Assembly (NCBI GenBank): GCA_019695035.1
Contig: JAIBAU010000021.1
Coordinates: 1 to 42,624 of the forward strand
Source: Caulobacteraceae bacterium
Lineage (GTDB): Bacteria; Pseudomonadota; Alphaproteobacteria; Caulobacterales; Caulobacteraceae
Reading direction: 5' to 3'
Length of the DNA stretch: 42,624 bases
Part shown: piece after piece, positions 17,516 through 25,081 of the stretch
Layout of the letters: each line of letters opens with the position of its first letter
How positions within the stretch are numbered: position 1 is the first letter of the stretch
Program-made: the position numbers and the translations under genes
The notes under the pieces: model-generated
Told to the model about the DNA's origin: nothing
What the model saw: only the letters and a program-made list of their open reading frames with translations
Databases searched by the model: none

Positions 17516-18535
17516 TTAGCCGTCGTCCTCTTCGTCCTCGTATCCCACGAGGGCCAGGGCCCGCGCCTTCACGCCATGCAACTCGGCCCAACGCAGCAGG
17601 CCTTCCTCCCGCCCATGAGTGATCCAGAGCTCGCCCGGCGCGACGTCCCGGACCGTCTGCACCAGTTCGTCCCAATCGGCGTGATCGGAAATGACCAGCG
17701 GCAGCTCAACGCCCCGCTGGCGCGCGCGGGCGCGCACGCTCATCCAGCCCGAGGCGAATACGGGCAGGGGGTCGGCGAAACGACGCGCCCAGCGATCCGC
17801 AATAGCCGAGGGAGGAGCGATGATGATCTCGCCCGGCAGCTTGTCCTTGCCCACATCCGTCGCAGAGGCGAGCGGGCCGAGGTCGACACCGTGGTCTTGG
17901 TAGAGACGGTTTAGGCGATCCATGGCGCCGTGGACGTAGATGGTCCGGTCCCAGCCGCCTTCGCGCAGCAGACGAATGACGCGCTGCGCCTTGCCCAGAG
18001 CGTAGGCGCCGACGAGATGTGTCCGCTCGGGGAACTGCCGGGTCGAACGGATCAGGCGGGCGATCTCGCCGGCGTCGTCCGGATGACGGAACACCGGCAG
18101 ACCAAACGTCGCCTCCGTGATGAACACGTCGCAGGGCGTGACCTCGAACGGCGGGCAGGTGGGATCGCGCCTGCGTTTGTAGTCGCCCGAGACGACCATC
18201 CGCAGGCCCCCTTGCTCGACAACGGCTTGGGCAGACCCAAGCACATGACCGGCGGGCACCAGGCGGATCCGCACGCCTCCCACCTCCACCGCTTCGCCGT
18301 AGCCGACGGAGCGGGTCGAACGAGCGTGGTCGCGACCGTAGCGCTCGGCCATGATGGCGAGGGTCTCGGGAGTCGCCAGCACGGCTCCGTGGCCGGCGCG
18401 GGCGTGGTCGGCGTGGCCATGGGTGATGACCGCCCGCTCCACCGGCCGAACCGGATCGATGTAGAAGTCCCCGGGGGCGCAGTAGAGGCCAGCCGGCTTG
18501 GGACAGAGCAGCTTTTCGGGTCGGAGGGCGGCCAT
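17516..18535 (-). CDS. Ligase-associated MBL-fold DNA exonuclease
   Basis: A 339-aa metallo-beta-lactamase/beta-CASP-type nuclease of the DNA ligase-associated exonuclease family. Motifs: N-terminal GLYCAPGDFYIDP, HGHADHA, PAGHVLGSAQAVVE, VVSGDYKRRRDP, ITEATFGLPVFRHP, then ISDHADWDELV and the late WITHGREEGLLRW. Family members are usually encoded beside an ATP-dependent DNA ligase and an Lhr-type helicase in a repair cluster. Here neither is adjacent: the neighbours are a two-TM protein and divergent thioesterases. ATG at 18535 is chosen to match family length; its ribosome site is weak. Confidence 0.9.
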   Translation of the reverse strand: MAALRPEKLLCPKPAGLYCAPGDFYIDPVRPVERAVITHGHADHARAGHGAVLATPETLAIMAERYGRDHARSTRSVGYGEAVEVGGVRIRLVPAGHVLGSAQAVVEQGGLRMVVSGDYKRRRDPTCPPFEVTPCDVFITEATFGLPVFRHPDDAGEIARLIRSTRQFPERTHLVGAYALGKAQRVIRLLREGGWDRTIYVHGAMDRLNRLYQDHGVDLGPLASATDVGKDKLPGEIIIAPPSAIADRWARRFADPLPVFASGWMSVRARARQRGVELPLVISDHADWDELVQTVRDVAPGELWITHGREEGLLRWAELHGVKARALALVGYEDEEDDG

Positions 18536-18595
18536 TTCCGTACCATACAGGGTTGCGAGCTTTCCTGCCGTCGCCGGCGCTGGCAATAAGCGCCC

Positions 18596-19066
18596 ATGCC
18601 ACAGGCTTCGTTGCTTGATCTCCTGCCGCAACTTGTCAGCGGACCACCCCATCCCCAGGCGCTGGGGTTCGCGCTCGAGAGCGTCGAGGAGGATGTCGTA
18701 ACCCTGCGCTGCCCGTACAGGGAGGATCTGATCGGGGATCCGGAAAGCCGAGTGCTCGCCGGCGGCGTCGTGACCACCCTGCTCGACCACACCTGCGGCA
18801 TGGCGGTGTGGGTAAAGCTGGACCAGTACATGCCCATTGCGACGCTGGACCTGCGCATCGACTACATGCGCGCCGCCGAGCCCGGACTCGATCTGCTGGC
18901 GCGGGCGCGCTGCTACAAACTGACCCGCTCGATCGCCTTCGTCCGCGCCTGGGCCTACGACCGGACTCGCAAGGATCCGGTGGCCGCCGCCCAGTCAGCG
19001 TTCATGCTGCAATCCGACGGCGGCCGGAAACCGGGGGCCAATCGGAACGCCGGAGGCGCGCTGTGA
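18596..19066 (+). CDS. PaaI/YdiI-type hotdog thioesterase 1
   Basis: A 156-aa hotdog-fold acyl-CoA thioesterase. The central helix carries the family pattern VLAGGVVTTLLDHTCGMAV, followed by ATLDLRIDYMRAAEPG. The product ends with a hydrophilic tail (GGRKPGANRNAGGAL). Its TGA overlaps the GTG of the next thioesterase gene by 4 bp (GTGA), indicating coupled translation and perhaps a heteromeric enzyme. Substrate unknown. Confidence 0.88.
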   Translation: MPQASLLDLLPQLVSGPPHPQALGFALESVEEDVVTLRCPYREDLIGDPESRVLAGGVVTTLLDHTCGMAVWVKLDQYMPIATLDLRIDYMRAAEPGLDLLARARCYKLTRSIAFVRAWAYDRTRKDPVAAAQSAFMLQSDGGRKPGANRNAGGAL

Positions 19067-19482
19067 TCGACGCTGGCGCACATCTGGAATCCCTCCTCAA
19101 CGGCATTCCCTACGCACGGTTTCTGGGCGTGCGGGCCGAGCTGGCCGGCGACGAGATGACCGCCATCCTCCCGTACGCAGACAAGCTGATCGGCAACCCC
19201 CTGCTGCCTGCCCTCCACGGGGGCGTCACCGGCGCGTTCATGGAGCTGACCGCCATGGCGCAGCTGTCGATCAGTGAGCGACGGGACAGCCTGCCTCGGC
19301 CTATCGGCGTCACGGTGGAGTATCTGCGCAGCGGCAAACCTTTGGCCACCTACGCCCGCGCGCACGTCAAAAAGGTGGGGCGGCGCATCGCGAATGTCTC
19401 GGTGGAAGCCTGGCAAGAGGCACGGTCAGCCCCTATCGCCACTCTGCACGCGCACTTTCTGCTCGCTGAAACAGGGGCTTAG
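19063..19482 (+). CDS. PaaI-type hotdog thioesterase 2
   Basis: A 139-aa hotdog thioesterase related to its neighbour: PALHGGVTGAFMELTAMAQL corresponds to the active-site helix and IGVTVEYLRSGKP to the following strand, though the acidic active-site residue is Glu here rather than Asp. The GTG start overlaps the upstream stop and has ribosome site CGGAGG about 7 nt upstream. Tandem diverged copies suggest a duplication with split substrate ranges or a heterodimer. Confidence 0.87.
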   Translation: MIDAGAHLESLLNGIPYARFLGVRAELAGDEMTAILPYADKLIGNPLLPALHGGVTGAFMELTAMAQLSISERRDSLPRPIGVTVEYLRSGKPLATYARAHVKKVGRRIANVSVEAWQEARSAPIATLHAHFLLAETGA

Positions 19483-19649
19483 CGCTGAGCTGCGTCGACG
19501 CAAGTATATTAATGTCTATGGTTAACGAATACCCTGCACGTTAAGGTCTGGCGCGCGCTCGACTGCGACGGATTGGCGCATTTTCTGTCTTTGATTCCCC
19601 AGTCAGTTGTGTTAAGCATCTATTTACCATTCCACCTTGGGGCTGAGTT
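19483..19649. promoter_or_regulatory. AT-rich promoter region with CtrA-like, GANTC and palindromic elements
   Basis: A 167-bp region before the small gene at 19650. It holds a 12-bp palindrome TGCGTCGACGCA (19491-19502), TTAA at 19509-19512, 19522-19525 and 19541-19544, a GANTC (GATTC, 19593-19597), and TTAAGCATCTATTTA at 19612-19626. The last matches the CtrA box TTAA-N7-TTAA with one mismatch and the right spacing, about 24 bp before the start codon. Together they suggest cell-cycle control. Binding is inferred, not shown. Confidence 0.5.
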
Positions 19650-19985
19650 ATGAACAAAGTTGAAGTCGTAAAGTCTGTCGCCGAGAAGCTTTTCGCGGCC
19701 GAGGATGCTGTGGATGCGGCGATGGTCCGTAACACCCAGCTCCTCGAAAGCATCATCTCCGGCCGCCGTGAGCTCGGCGTCGCCGCCACCACCGCAGAAC
19801 TGGCCCAGACGCGCGTCGCCGAGGCTATCGCGGCCCTGTCGGAAGCTCGCCGCGCCGTCATGGCGGCTCACGCCGGCCTGAAGAACGTTCAGGTGCGCCT
19901 GGGCGTGGGCGACGAAGAGTTCGGCCCGATGGACAAGCCGGAAGAGGACAAGCAAAAGCCGACCGTCAACCTGCGCGTCGCCTAA
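19650..19985 (+). CDS. Small all-helical protein of unknown function
   Basis: A 111-aa cytosolic protein. Residues about 1-85 are Ala/Glu/Arg-rich and should form two long helices (VEVVKSVAEKLFAAEDAVDAAM and ELAQTRVAEAIAALSEARRAV); the tail is hydrophilic and Pro/Lys-rich (GPMDKPEEDKQKPTVNLRVA). No catalytic motif and no TM. It stands alone behind a CtrA/GANTC-like promoter, and a hairpin follows the gene. It could be a phasin-like or structural protein; I have no family assignment. Confidence 0.7.
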   Translation: MNKVEVVKSVAEKLFAAEDAVDAAMVRNTQLLESIISGRRELGVAATTAELAQTRVAEAIAALSEARRAVMAAHAGLKNVQVRLGVGDEEFGPMDKPEEDKQKPTVNLRVA

Positions 19986-20050
19986 TTCCTCACCTGACGA
20001 AATCGTAATTTCCTCGCGTCTTGCGCGCGGAAGCGAACAGAACGAACCTT

Positions 20051-20085
20051 CGCCCTCGGACCTGACCGTCCGGGGGCGATTGCTT
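20051..20085 (+). terminator. Hairpin between two genes: terminator or ribosome-site sequestering
   Basis: CGCCCTCGGAC (20051-20061) pairs with GTCCGGGGGCG (20068-20078), 11 bp including one G-T pair, loop of 6. It is followed by ATTGCTTTG, so it may terminate the gene ending at 19985. The GGGGG that would serve as ribosome site for the next gene (TTG at 20085) lies inside the stem. Confidence 0.45.
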
Positions 20086-20513
20086 TGCTGGATACCTGGT
20101 ACACTTGGATTGGGGCGGGAGCGGTCCTGCTGATTTGCGGCGGCGCGCTCTGGAAAGGGGACCGCCTGGAGCAGTGGGGCGGCGGCCTGTGCGTCCTCGC
20201 ATGGCTAGCCACCATCCTCATCCAGGACGATGTCACCGCCGGTCTGGAGGAGTTCGCCCTCATGGGCGTCGACGCCGCCATGCTGGTCGCCCTGGGCGCC
20301 CTCGCGTGGCGGGGCGAGCGGTCCTGGCCGGTCTGGGCGGCAGCTTGCCAAGCCATCACCGTGGCTGTCCACCTCGCCAAGTTTGTCGATTTCCGGATAC
20401 CGGTCCTCGCCTATCTCACCGCCCTGGTGCTCGCGAGCTACGGCGTCCTGATCTCGCTCGCTATTGGAACCTTCGTCGCCTGGCGCGAACGAGAAGCGCT
20501 CCGGCCGCGTTAG
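20085..20513 (+). CDS. Four-TM membrane protein of unknown function
   Basis: A 142-aa hydrophobic protein with about four TM helices (residues near 7-22, 33-48, 60-76 and 104-131). No known motif beyond hydrophobicity. The start is TTG at 20085, using GGGGG about 8 nt upstream, which is buried in a predicted hairpin. It is followed within 6-7 bp by the EamA-like gene, so they are likely one transcript. Confidence 0.65.
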   Translation: MLDTWYTWIGAGAVLLICGGALWKGDRLEQWGGGLCVLAWLATILIQDDVTAGLEEFALMGVDAAMLVALGALAWRGERSWPVWAAACQAITVAVHLAKFVDFRIPVLAYLTALVLASYGVLISLAIGTFVAWREREALRPR

Positions 20514-20519
20514 CCGGTG

Positions 20520-20966
20520 ATGACCGGCCCTGCCGCCACGCCCCTCTCCTCCTGGCAAGCCTGGGCCTTGCTCTCGGCCGGATTCGCCGCCCTCACCGCG
20601 GTCTTCGCAAAGATCGGCGTCTCTGGCGTCGACCCGGATCTTGCGACCTTCATTCGCGTGCTCGTCATTCTCCCCATGCTGGCCCTCGTCCTCTGGGCGA
20701 CCGGCCAATACCACTCACTGGGGGCCATCACGCCTCGGACCTGGGTCTGGCTGGCCGCGTCGGGACTGGCGACCGGAGCGTCGTGGATCTGCTATTTCCG
20801 AGCGCTGCGTCTGGGGCCGGCCGCCCAGGTGGCGCCGGTGGACAAGCTGTCCATCGTCTTCGTCGCGGCGCTTGCGGCGATATTCCTGGGTGAGCGACTC
20901 AGCCCGCTGGCCTGGACCGGCGTGGCCTTGATGGGCCTGGGGGCGATCCTGGTCGCTCGCTTCTAG
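20520..20966 (+). CDS. Half-size EamA/DMT transporter
   Basis: A 148-aa membrane protein with about five TM helices and a single EamA domain: FAALTAVFAKIGVSGVDP at the start, GLATGASWICYFRALRLGP in the middle and LGERLSPLAWTGVALMGLGAILV at the end. Most DMT exporters have two such units in one chain; single-unit members act as homo- or heterodimers. The start is ATG at 20520 (GTG at 20517 also possible). Substrate unknown. The stop shares CTAG with lysyl-tRNA synthetase. Confidence 0.88.
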   Translation: MTGPAATPLSSWQAWALLSAGFAALTAVFAKIGVSGVDPDLATFIRVLVILPMLALVLWATGQYHSLGAITPRTWVWLAASGLATGASWICYFRALRLGPAAQVAPVDKLSIVFVAALAAIFLGERLSPLAWTGVALMGLGAILVARF

Positions 20967-22642
20967 GCCGCCGCCAGTTCGCCCCGCGCTCCGCGCTCGA
21001 TCAGGTCGATGGTCCGCCCCAGGCCGAAGATGGCCGCGAAGGAGCCGAAGCGCGGGCCCTGGCTGGAGCCAAGGAGCACCTCGTAAAGGGCTGCGAACCA
21101 GGCGCGGAGCGGGTCAAAGCCGTGCGCATTGCCGACCGCATAGACCTCGTCCTGGATCACCCCGCCGTCCTTGCAGTCGGGCGGAAGCATCTTCAAGCGC
21201 GCGGCAAGGTCGCGGAGAGCCTCGCGCTCCTTGTCGGTGGGGAGGCGGAACGACTTCGTCGGCTTCACGAAGTCCTCGTAATAGGCGATCACATAGTCGA
21301 CGAGTTGATCGAGAAGCGGCTCGCTCTCCGGAGACGCCCCCGGGCTGTAATGCGTCAGGAAGCCCCACAGAACGTCCCGTGACGAGGCGTTCCCCGCCGA
21401 GACCAGATTGACGAGCAGGTTGAACGGCACCGGCGATCCCTTCGCCGGGGGATGGGCCGTATGCACGTGCCAGACCGGATTCTCGAGCCGCTTAGCCACG
21501 TCCGTTTCGGCGTTATAGGCGTCCAGGTGTTTCAGATAGTCGTCGACCGCGCGCGGGATGACATCGAAGTGCAGCGTCTTGGCCGACTTCGGGTTGGGGA
21601 AGATGTAGTAGGCGAGCGTCTGCTGGGGGCCGTAGCGAAGCCACTCCTCCATCGAGAGTCCGTTGCCCTTGGTCTTGGATATCTTCTGGCCCTGCTCATC
21701 GAGGAACAGTTCGTAGTTGAACCCCTCGGGCGGGTGCCCGCCGAGCACGCGGCAGATCTGTGATGAGACCTTGACGCTTTCGATCAGATCCTTGCCGCTC
21801 ATTTCGTAATCGACGCCGAGGGCGGCCCAGCGCATGGCCCAGTCGGGCTTCCACTGCATCTTCACCAGGCCGCCGGTGACGCGTTGCTCAACGCGTGAAC
21901 CGTCCTCGTCCTCGAAGACGATCGTACCGGCGGCGACGTTGCGCTCAAGCGTCGGCACCTGCAGCACGCGACCGGTGGTCGGGCTGATCGGCAGGAAGCA
22001 GGAATAGGTGGCGCGCCGCTCCGGCCCCAGAGTCGGCAGCATCACCTTCTGGATGTCGTCGAAGCGCTCAAGCGCCAGAAGCAGCTTTTCGTCAAAGGCG
22101 CCAGTCCGATACTGCTCGGTTGAGCTCATGAACTCGTAATCGAAGCCGTAGCCGTCGAGGAAAGCCTGGAGCCGAGCATTGTTGTGTGCGCCGAAGCTTT
22201 CGTGCTCGCCGAACGGATCGCGCACCACGGTCAGTGGCTTGCCCAGGTCCTGAAGCAGAAGCCCATGGTTCGGGACGTTATCCGGAGCCTTTCTGAGGCC
22301 GTCCATGTCGTCGGAAAAACAGATCAGCCGGGTCGGGATCAGGTCTTCGGTCTGAGCCCGAAACGCCGTGCGCACCATGGTGGTGCGCACCACCTCGTTG
22401 AAGGTTCCGATATGGGGCAGGCCCGACGGACCGTAGCCGGTCTCGAAGACGACCGGCCGAGCCATGGATGGGTAACGCGCGACGAGCTCGTCGAACTTGC
22501 CTTCCTTGATGAGCTCGGCGGCCGCCAGGCGCTCCTCGTGGCTCTCCAGACGCGTCTTGAGCAGTCGCGCCATGAGATTGCGCGCCTGTTCAAAGGGCCA
22601 GGCGCGAGCGGCCTGGGCGTAGGGAGAGAGACCTTGCAGCAT
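20963..22642 (-). CDS. lysK: Class I lysyl-tRNA synthetase
   Basis: A 559-aa cytosolic enzyme that charges tRNA-Lys, of the class I (Rossmann-fold) type found in archaea and alphaproteobacteria rather than the common class II LysS. The HIGH motif is in GYGPSGLPHIGTFNEV, and the KMSKS equivalent is KISKTKGNG. The anticodon-binding helical domain follows. The N-terminal segment LSPYAQAARAWPFEQA is typical. ATG at 22642 is used; a TTG at 22678, with TAGGGG nearby, would add 12 residues and cannot be excluded. Confidence 0.93.
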   Translation of the reverse strand: MLQGLSPYAQAARAWPFEQARNLMARLLKTRLESHEERLAAAELIKEGKFDELVARYPSMARPVVFETGYGPSGLPHIGTFNEVVRTTMVRTAFRAQTEDLIPTRLICFSDDMDGLRKAPDNVPNHGLLLQDLGKPLTVVRDPFGEHESFGAHNNARLQAFLDGYGFDYEFMSSTEQYRTGAFDEKLLLALERFDDIQKVMLPTLGPERRATYSCFLPISPTTGRVLQVPTLERNVAAGTIVFEDEDGSRVEQRVTGGLVKMQWKPDWAMRWAALGVDYEMSGKDLIESVKVSSQICRVLGGHPPEGFNYELFLDEQGQKISKTKGNGLSMEEWLRYGPQQTLAYYIFPNPKSAKTLHFDVIPRAVDDYLKHLDAYNAETDVAKRLENPVWHVHTAHPPAKGSPVPFNLLVNLVSAGNASSRDVLWGFLTHYSPGASPESEPLLDQLVDYVIAYYEDFVKPTKSFRLPTDKEREALRDLAARLKMLPPDCKDGGVIQDEVYAVGNAHGFDPLRAWFAALYEVLLGSSQGPRFGSFAAIFGLGRTIDLIERGARGELAAA

Positions 22643-22761
22643 GAGGCGCGGCTTAAGCGGCGTGGCGCCCGCGGTCAACGGCCCCTACGGCGCGGGCAGC
22701 TTGATCACTTGCGCGGGAGCCGACCTTTGCATTTAATCCTTGGTTGTTCGGGGGGACAATC

Positions 22762-23580
22762 ATGACGGATTTCGGCAGCGGCAAAGGCCGCAAGTCTGGC
22801 GTCAAGACGCCTCCAATCGCCTGGGTTGTCGCAGGGGCCATGGTCCTCGCACTGGCCGGCGGCGGTTGGGCCTTCATCAAGGTCAATGAGCACAATGGCG
22901 AGCAGCAGCTGATCGCCCAGCGCGAGATGGTGCGCACCTTCGGTGAGGTGCTCGATGATGAAGCCGGGAAGGTGATCGACACCACGCCGAAAGCGGATGG
23001 CGCCGCCGGCGCGATCGAACGCGCGGCAAAAATCCTGTGTCGGCAGATCGTCGAGGACGATCGCGCCATGGACCGTGAAATCACGGCGCTCCACTTCGAC
23101 AAGGACACGCTGGATTCCACAAGCGAGGTCGATCTGGACGGAATCGCCGTCATCGCCCAGGAGGTCGCCAAGGCCCGCAAGGTGGTCGCCCGGTACCGCG
23201 ATCTGCGCCACAGCCGCGTCGCAGCCTTCCGCGCGGCCGTCAGCAAGGCGCACATGTCCTTGACCGACAAGGAGACCATGCTCAAGCGCTTCAACCGGGC
23301 CTTGGACTCCTCCTTCTATGACAATGAACGCCTATGGCGGGTTCGCGATGAGGTATTGCGAGCCAATGGAGAACTGGTCGAGATCCTGCTTGAGAGCCGT
23401 GGCCAATGGCAGCGAACATCCTACGGCGCCGCGTTCACAAACGCCGCGACGTTCCGGCGGTTCGACCAGACGCGCTGGAAGCTCAATCAGGCCCGTTGGG
23501 AGCTGCGCGAAGTGAACTCAAAGGGGGTGCTTAACGCACGCCGCCAACTCGAAGCGGCGGCGCGCAACCTGGAGCCCTAG
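22762..23580 (+). CDS. Single-TM protein with a helical extracytoplasmic domain, unknown function
   Basis: A 272-aa protein: short basic cytoplasmic tail, one TM helix (about residues 19-40, IAWVVAGAMVLALAGGGWAFI), then a long mostly helical domain rich in Arg, Glu and Asp with one Cys (ILCRQIVEDD). No family recognised. ATG at 22762 has ribosome site GGGGGGA at 5 nt; an in-frame TTG at 22744 lies before it. It is divergent from lysyl-tRNA synthetase and shares its stop tetramer CTAG with the opposing membrane gene. Confidence 0.75.
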   Translation: MTDFGSGKGRKSGVKTPPIAWVVAGAMVLALAGGGWAFIKVNEHNGEQQLIAQREMVRTFGEVLDDEAGKVIDTTPKADGAAGAIERAAKILCRQIVEDDRAMDREITALHFDKDTLDSTSEVDLDGIAVIAQEVAKARKVVARYRDLRHSRVAAFRAAVSKAHMSLTDKETMLKRFNRALDSSFYDNERLWRVRDEVLRANGELVEILLESRGQWQRTSYGAAFTNAATFRRFDQTRWKLNQARWELREVNSKGVLNARRQLEAAARNLEP

Positions 23581-23933
23581 GCAGACTCGTCCTCGACGTG
23601 GAGCCGGTGCACCACGCGATGGAGCACCGGGGCGAGGAGCACGCCCGTGGAAGCGATCACAACGATCCCGGAATAGATCGCGTAGGCTCCTGCGAAGAGC
23701 TTGCCGCCCTGTGTGTGCATACCGCTGACCGGCCCCATGCCGGACAGGATCATGGCGGCGTTTTCGAACGCGTCGACCCACCCCATACGCTCGAATCCGG
23801 CGTAACCGGCCATACCGAACACCAGCGAGACGGCGATAACGCCCAGAGCCAGGGCCAGCGAACGGGCCCATCGAGCCAGGAAGACCGGTAGGGGGGCCAG
23901 ACCGTCGCCTCGCCTTTCCCAGGCCCCGATCAC
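23577..23933 (-). CDS. Small two-TM membrane protein (channel-like fold?)
   Basis: A 118-aa protein with TM helices near residues 22-44 and 72-93, separated by a loop with a conserved-looking GMGPVSGMHTQGGKLF, and a C-terminal RVVHRLHVEDE tail. The two-TM-plus-re-entrant-loop appearance recalls two-helix ion channels, but no TVGYG-type filter is present. The GTG start overlaps the upstream gene's TGA by 4 bp (GTGA), so the two products are probably made together. Confidence 0.7.
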   Translation of the reverse strand: MIGAWERRGDGLAPLPVFLARWARSLALALGVIAVSLVFGMAGYAGFERMGWVDAFENAAMILSGMGPVSGMHTQGGKLFAGAYAIYSGIVVIASTGVLLAPVLHRVVHRLHVEDESA

Positions 23934-24463
23934 AACACTTCCGCCTGCGCCGCCGTGGGCGTGACGATCCTGCGCAGGAACGCCCAAACCTGGATAGCTG
24001 ACGCGATCGCGCCGACAATGGTCGCGAAGACCTGGAACATGTCCCACACCCAGGCGATCGCCGCGCCCGAGACGATCGCCGACACCAGGGGATAGAGGAT
24101 GTTGCTCACCGTGATGCGGAACCAGGCATAGACGCCAGAGTATTCGATGGAAGCATGGGCAAAGTTCGCCGCGACTACTACACCCAGCACGGGCGCCCAG
24201 AGCAGCGGCAGGGTTAGCACCACCGCGAGAACGACCAACACGGCCTTTGTTCCGATGCTGTCGCGGCCCCGCAAGCTGACCGCCAGCCCCGAAACGAGGA
24301 GCACCGAGGCGACCGTCAGGCTGACCATCAGAATGCTATCGGCGACGCGCGGCAGTCCCATTCCCAGAAACATCGTGCCTGCCAGCGTCACGATCAGCGC
24401 CAGGAGGAAGAGCCCCAGCCAGGCGGCGGCATACTGGCCGAGACGGGTCTTCAGCGTTTCCAT
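23930..24463 (-). CDS. Multi-TM membrane protein of unknown function
   Basis: A 177-aa protein with four or five TM helices (about residues 12-34, 42-63, 73-98, 120-140 and 143-163). No catalytic motif seen. The ATG has ribosome site GGAGG at about 5 nt. It is translationally coupled to the 118-aa membrane protein downstream, suggesting a two-component membrane complex. It is divergent from the MerR regulator. Confidence 0.75.
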   Translation of the reverse strand: METLKTRLGQYAAAWLGLFLLALIVTLAGTMFLGMGLPRVADSILMVSLTVASVLLVSGLAVSLRGRDSIGTKAVLVVLAVVLTLPLLWAPVLGVVVAANFAHASIEYSGVYAWFRITVSNILYPLVSAIVSGAAIAWVWDMFQVFATIVGAIASAIQVWAFLRRIVTPTAAQAEVL

Positions 24464-24546
24464 GAAAGCCTCCGGGTCCGGGTAGGGCGAGCATGCCCCA
24501 AGCCCAGGGCGGCGTCGATGTCGGAGCGCAGTCCAAAAATCCTTCC

Positions 24547-24564
24547 CTTTACGCTCACGTCAAG
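24547..24564. promoter_or_regulatory. Candidate MerR/LiuR-type operator
   Basis: CTTTACGCTCACGTCAAG is an interrupted palindrome: CTTTACG and CGTCAAG match in 6 of 7 positions around CTCA. This resembles the TTkACG/CGTmAA operator described for LiuR-type regulators of branched-chain amino-acid and acyl-CoA catabolism. It lies 13 bp before the MerR start codon, with a TTATAG -10-like element directly after it. Confidence 0.5.
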
Positions 24565-24577
24565 TTATAGCGCGGCC

Positions 24578-25078
24578 ATGGCCACCGCCGTCGACAATCG
24601 CACCTTCTCGATCCGTCAGCTCTGCCGCGAGTTCGGCGTCACGGCTCGCGCACTTCGATTCTACGAGGACAAGGATCTGCTCCACCCCGGTCGCCGGGGA
24701 CAGACGCGGGTCTACTCGGCGCGGGATCGCGCCCGCCTGACCCTGATTCTCCAGGGCAAGCGCGTCGGGTTTAGCCTGATCGAGATCCGCGAGATGCTGG
24801 ATCTCTACGACCGCAAGGACGGCAACGCGATCCAGATGGCGGTATCGCTGAAGAAGTTTCGCCGCCAACTCGACGCGCTCACGCGTCAGCGAGAGGACCT
24901 CGAGGCCGCGATCAAGACCCTGTCGACCGGCTGCAACTGGCTCGAGCAACGCCTCAGCCAGTTCCGGCCTGACCTACTGCCACAGGCCGAGGATTACGCC
25001 GCCGCCCTGCGCAAGCCGATGGGCGACGACCACGACGACGAATTCGACCAACCCAAGACCGCCCGCTCGAGGAGCTAG
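24578..25078 (+). CDS. MerR family regulator (LiuR-like)
   Basis: A 166-aa regulator with an N-terminal MerR winged helix (FSIRQLCREFGVTARALRFYEDKDLLHPGR, then TRVYSARDRARL) and a long dimerisation helix (about residues 85-120). No metal-binding cysteine cluster, only one Cys (Cys115 region), so it is not a metal sensor of the CueR type. It lies 3 bp before an acyl-CoA dehydrogenase gene, the usual place for LiuR-like repressors. ATG at 24578 is chosen since it begins the HTH domain after the probable operator. Confidence 0.88.
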   Translation: MATAVDNRTFSIRQLCREFGVTARALRFYEDKDLLHPGRRGQTRVYSARDRARLTLILQGKRVGFSLIEIREMLDLYDRKDGNAIQMAVSLKKFRRQLDALTRQREDLEAAIKTLSTGCNWLEQRLSQFRPDLLPQAEDYAAALRKPMGDDHDDEFDQPKTARSRS

Positions 25079-25081
25079 CCC

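Noticed and set aside
19509-19525. TTAA pair at 19509 and 19522 as a CtrA box
   Set aside because: The spacing is 9 nt, not 7; the better-spaced candidate is at 19612-19626.
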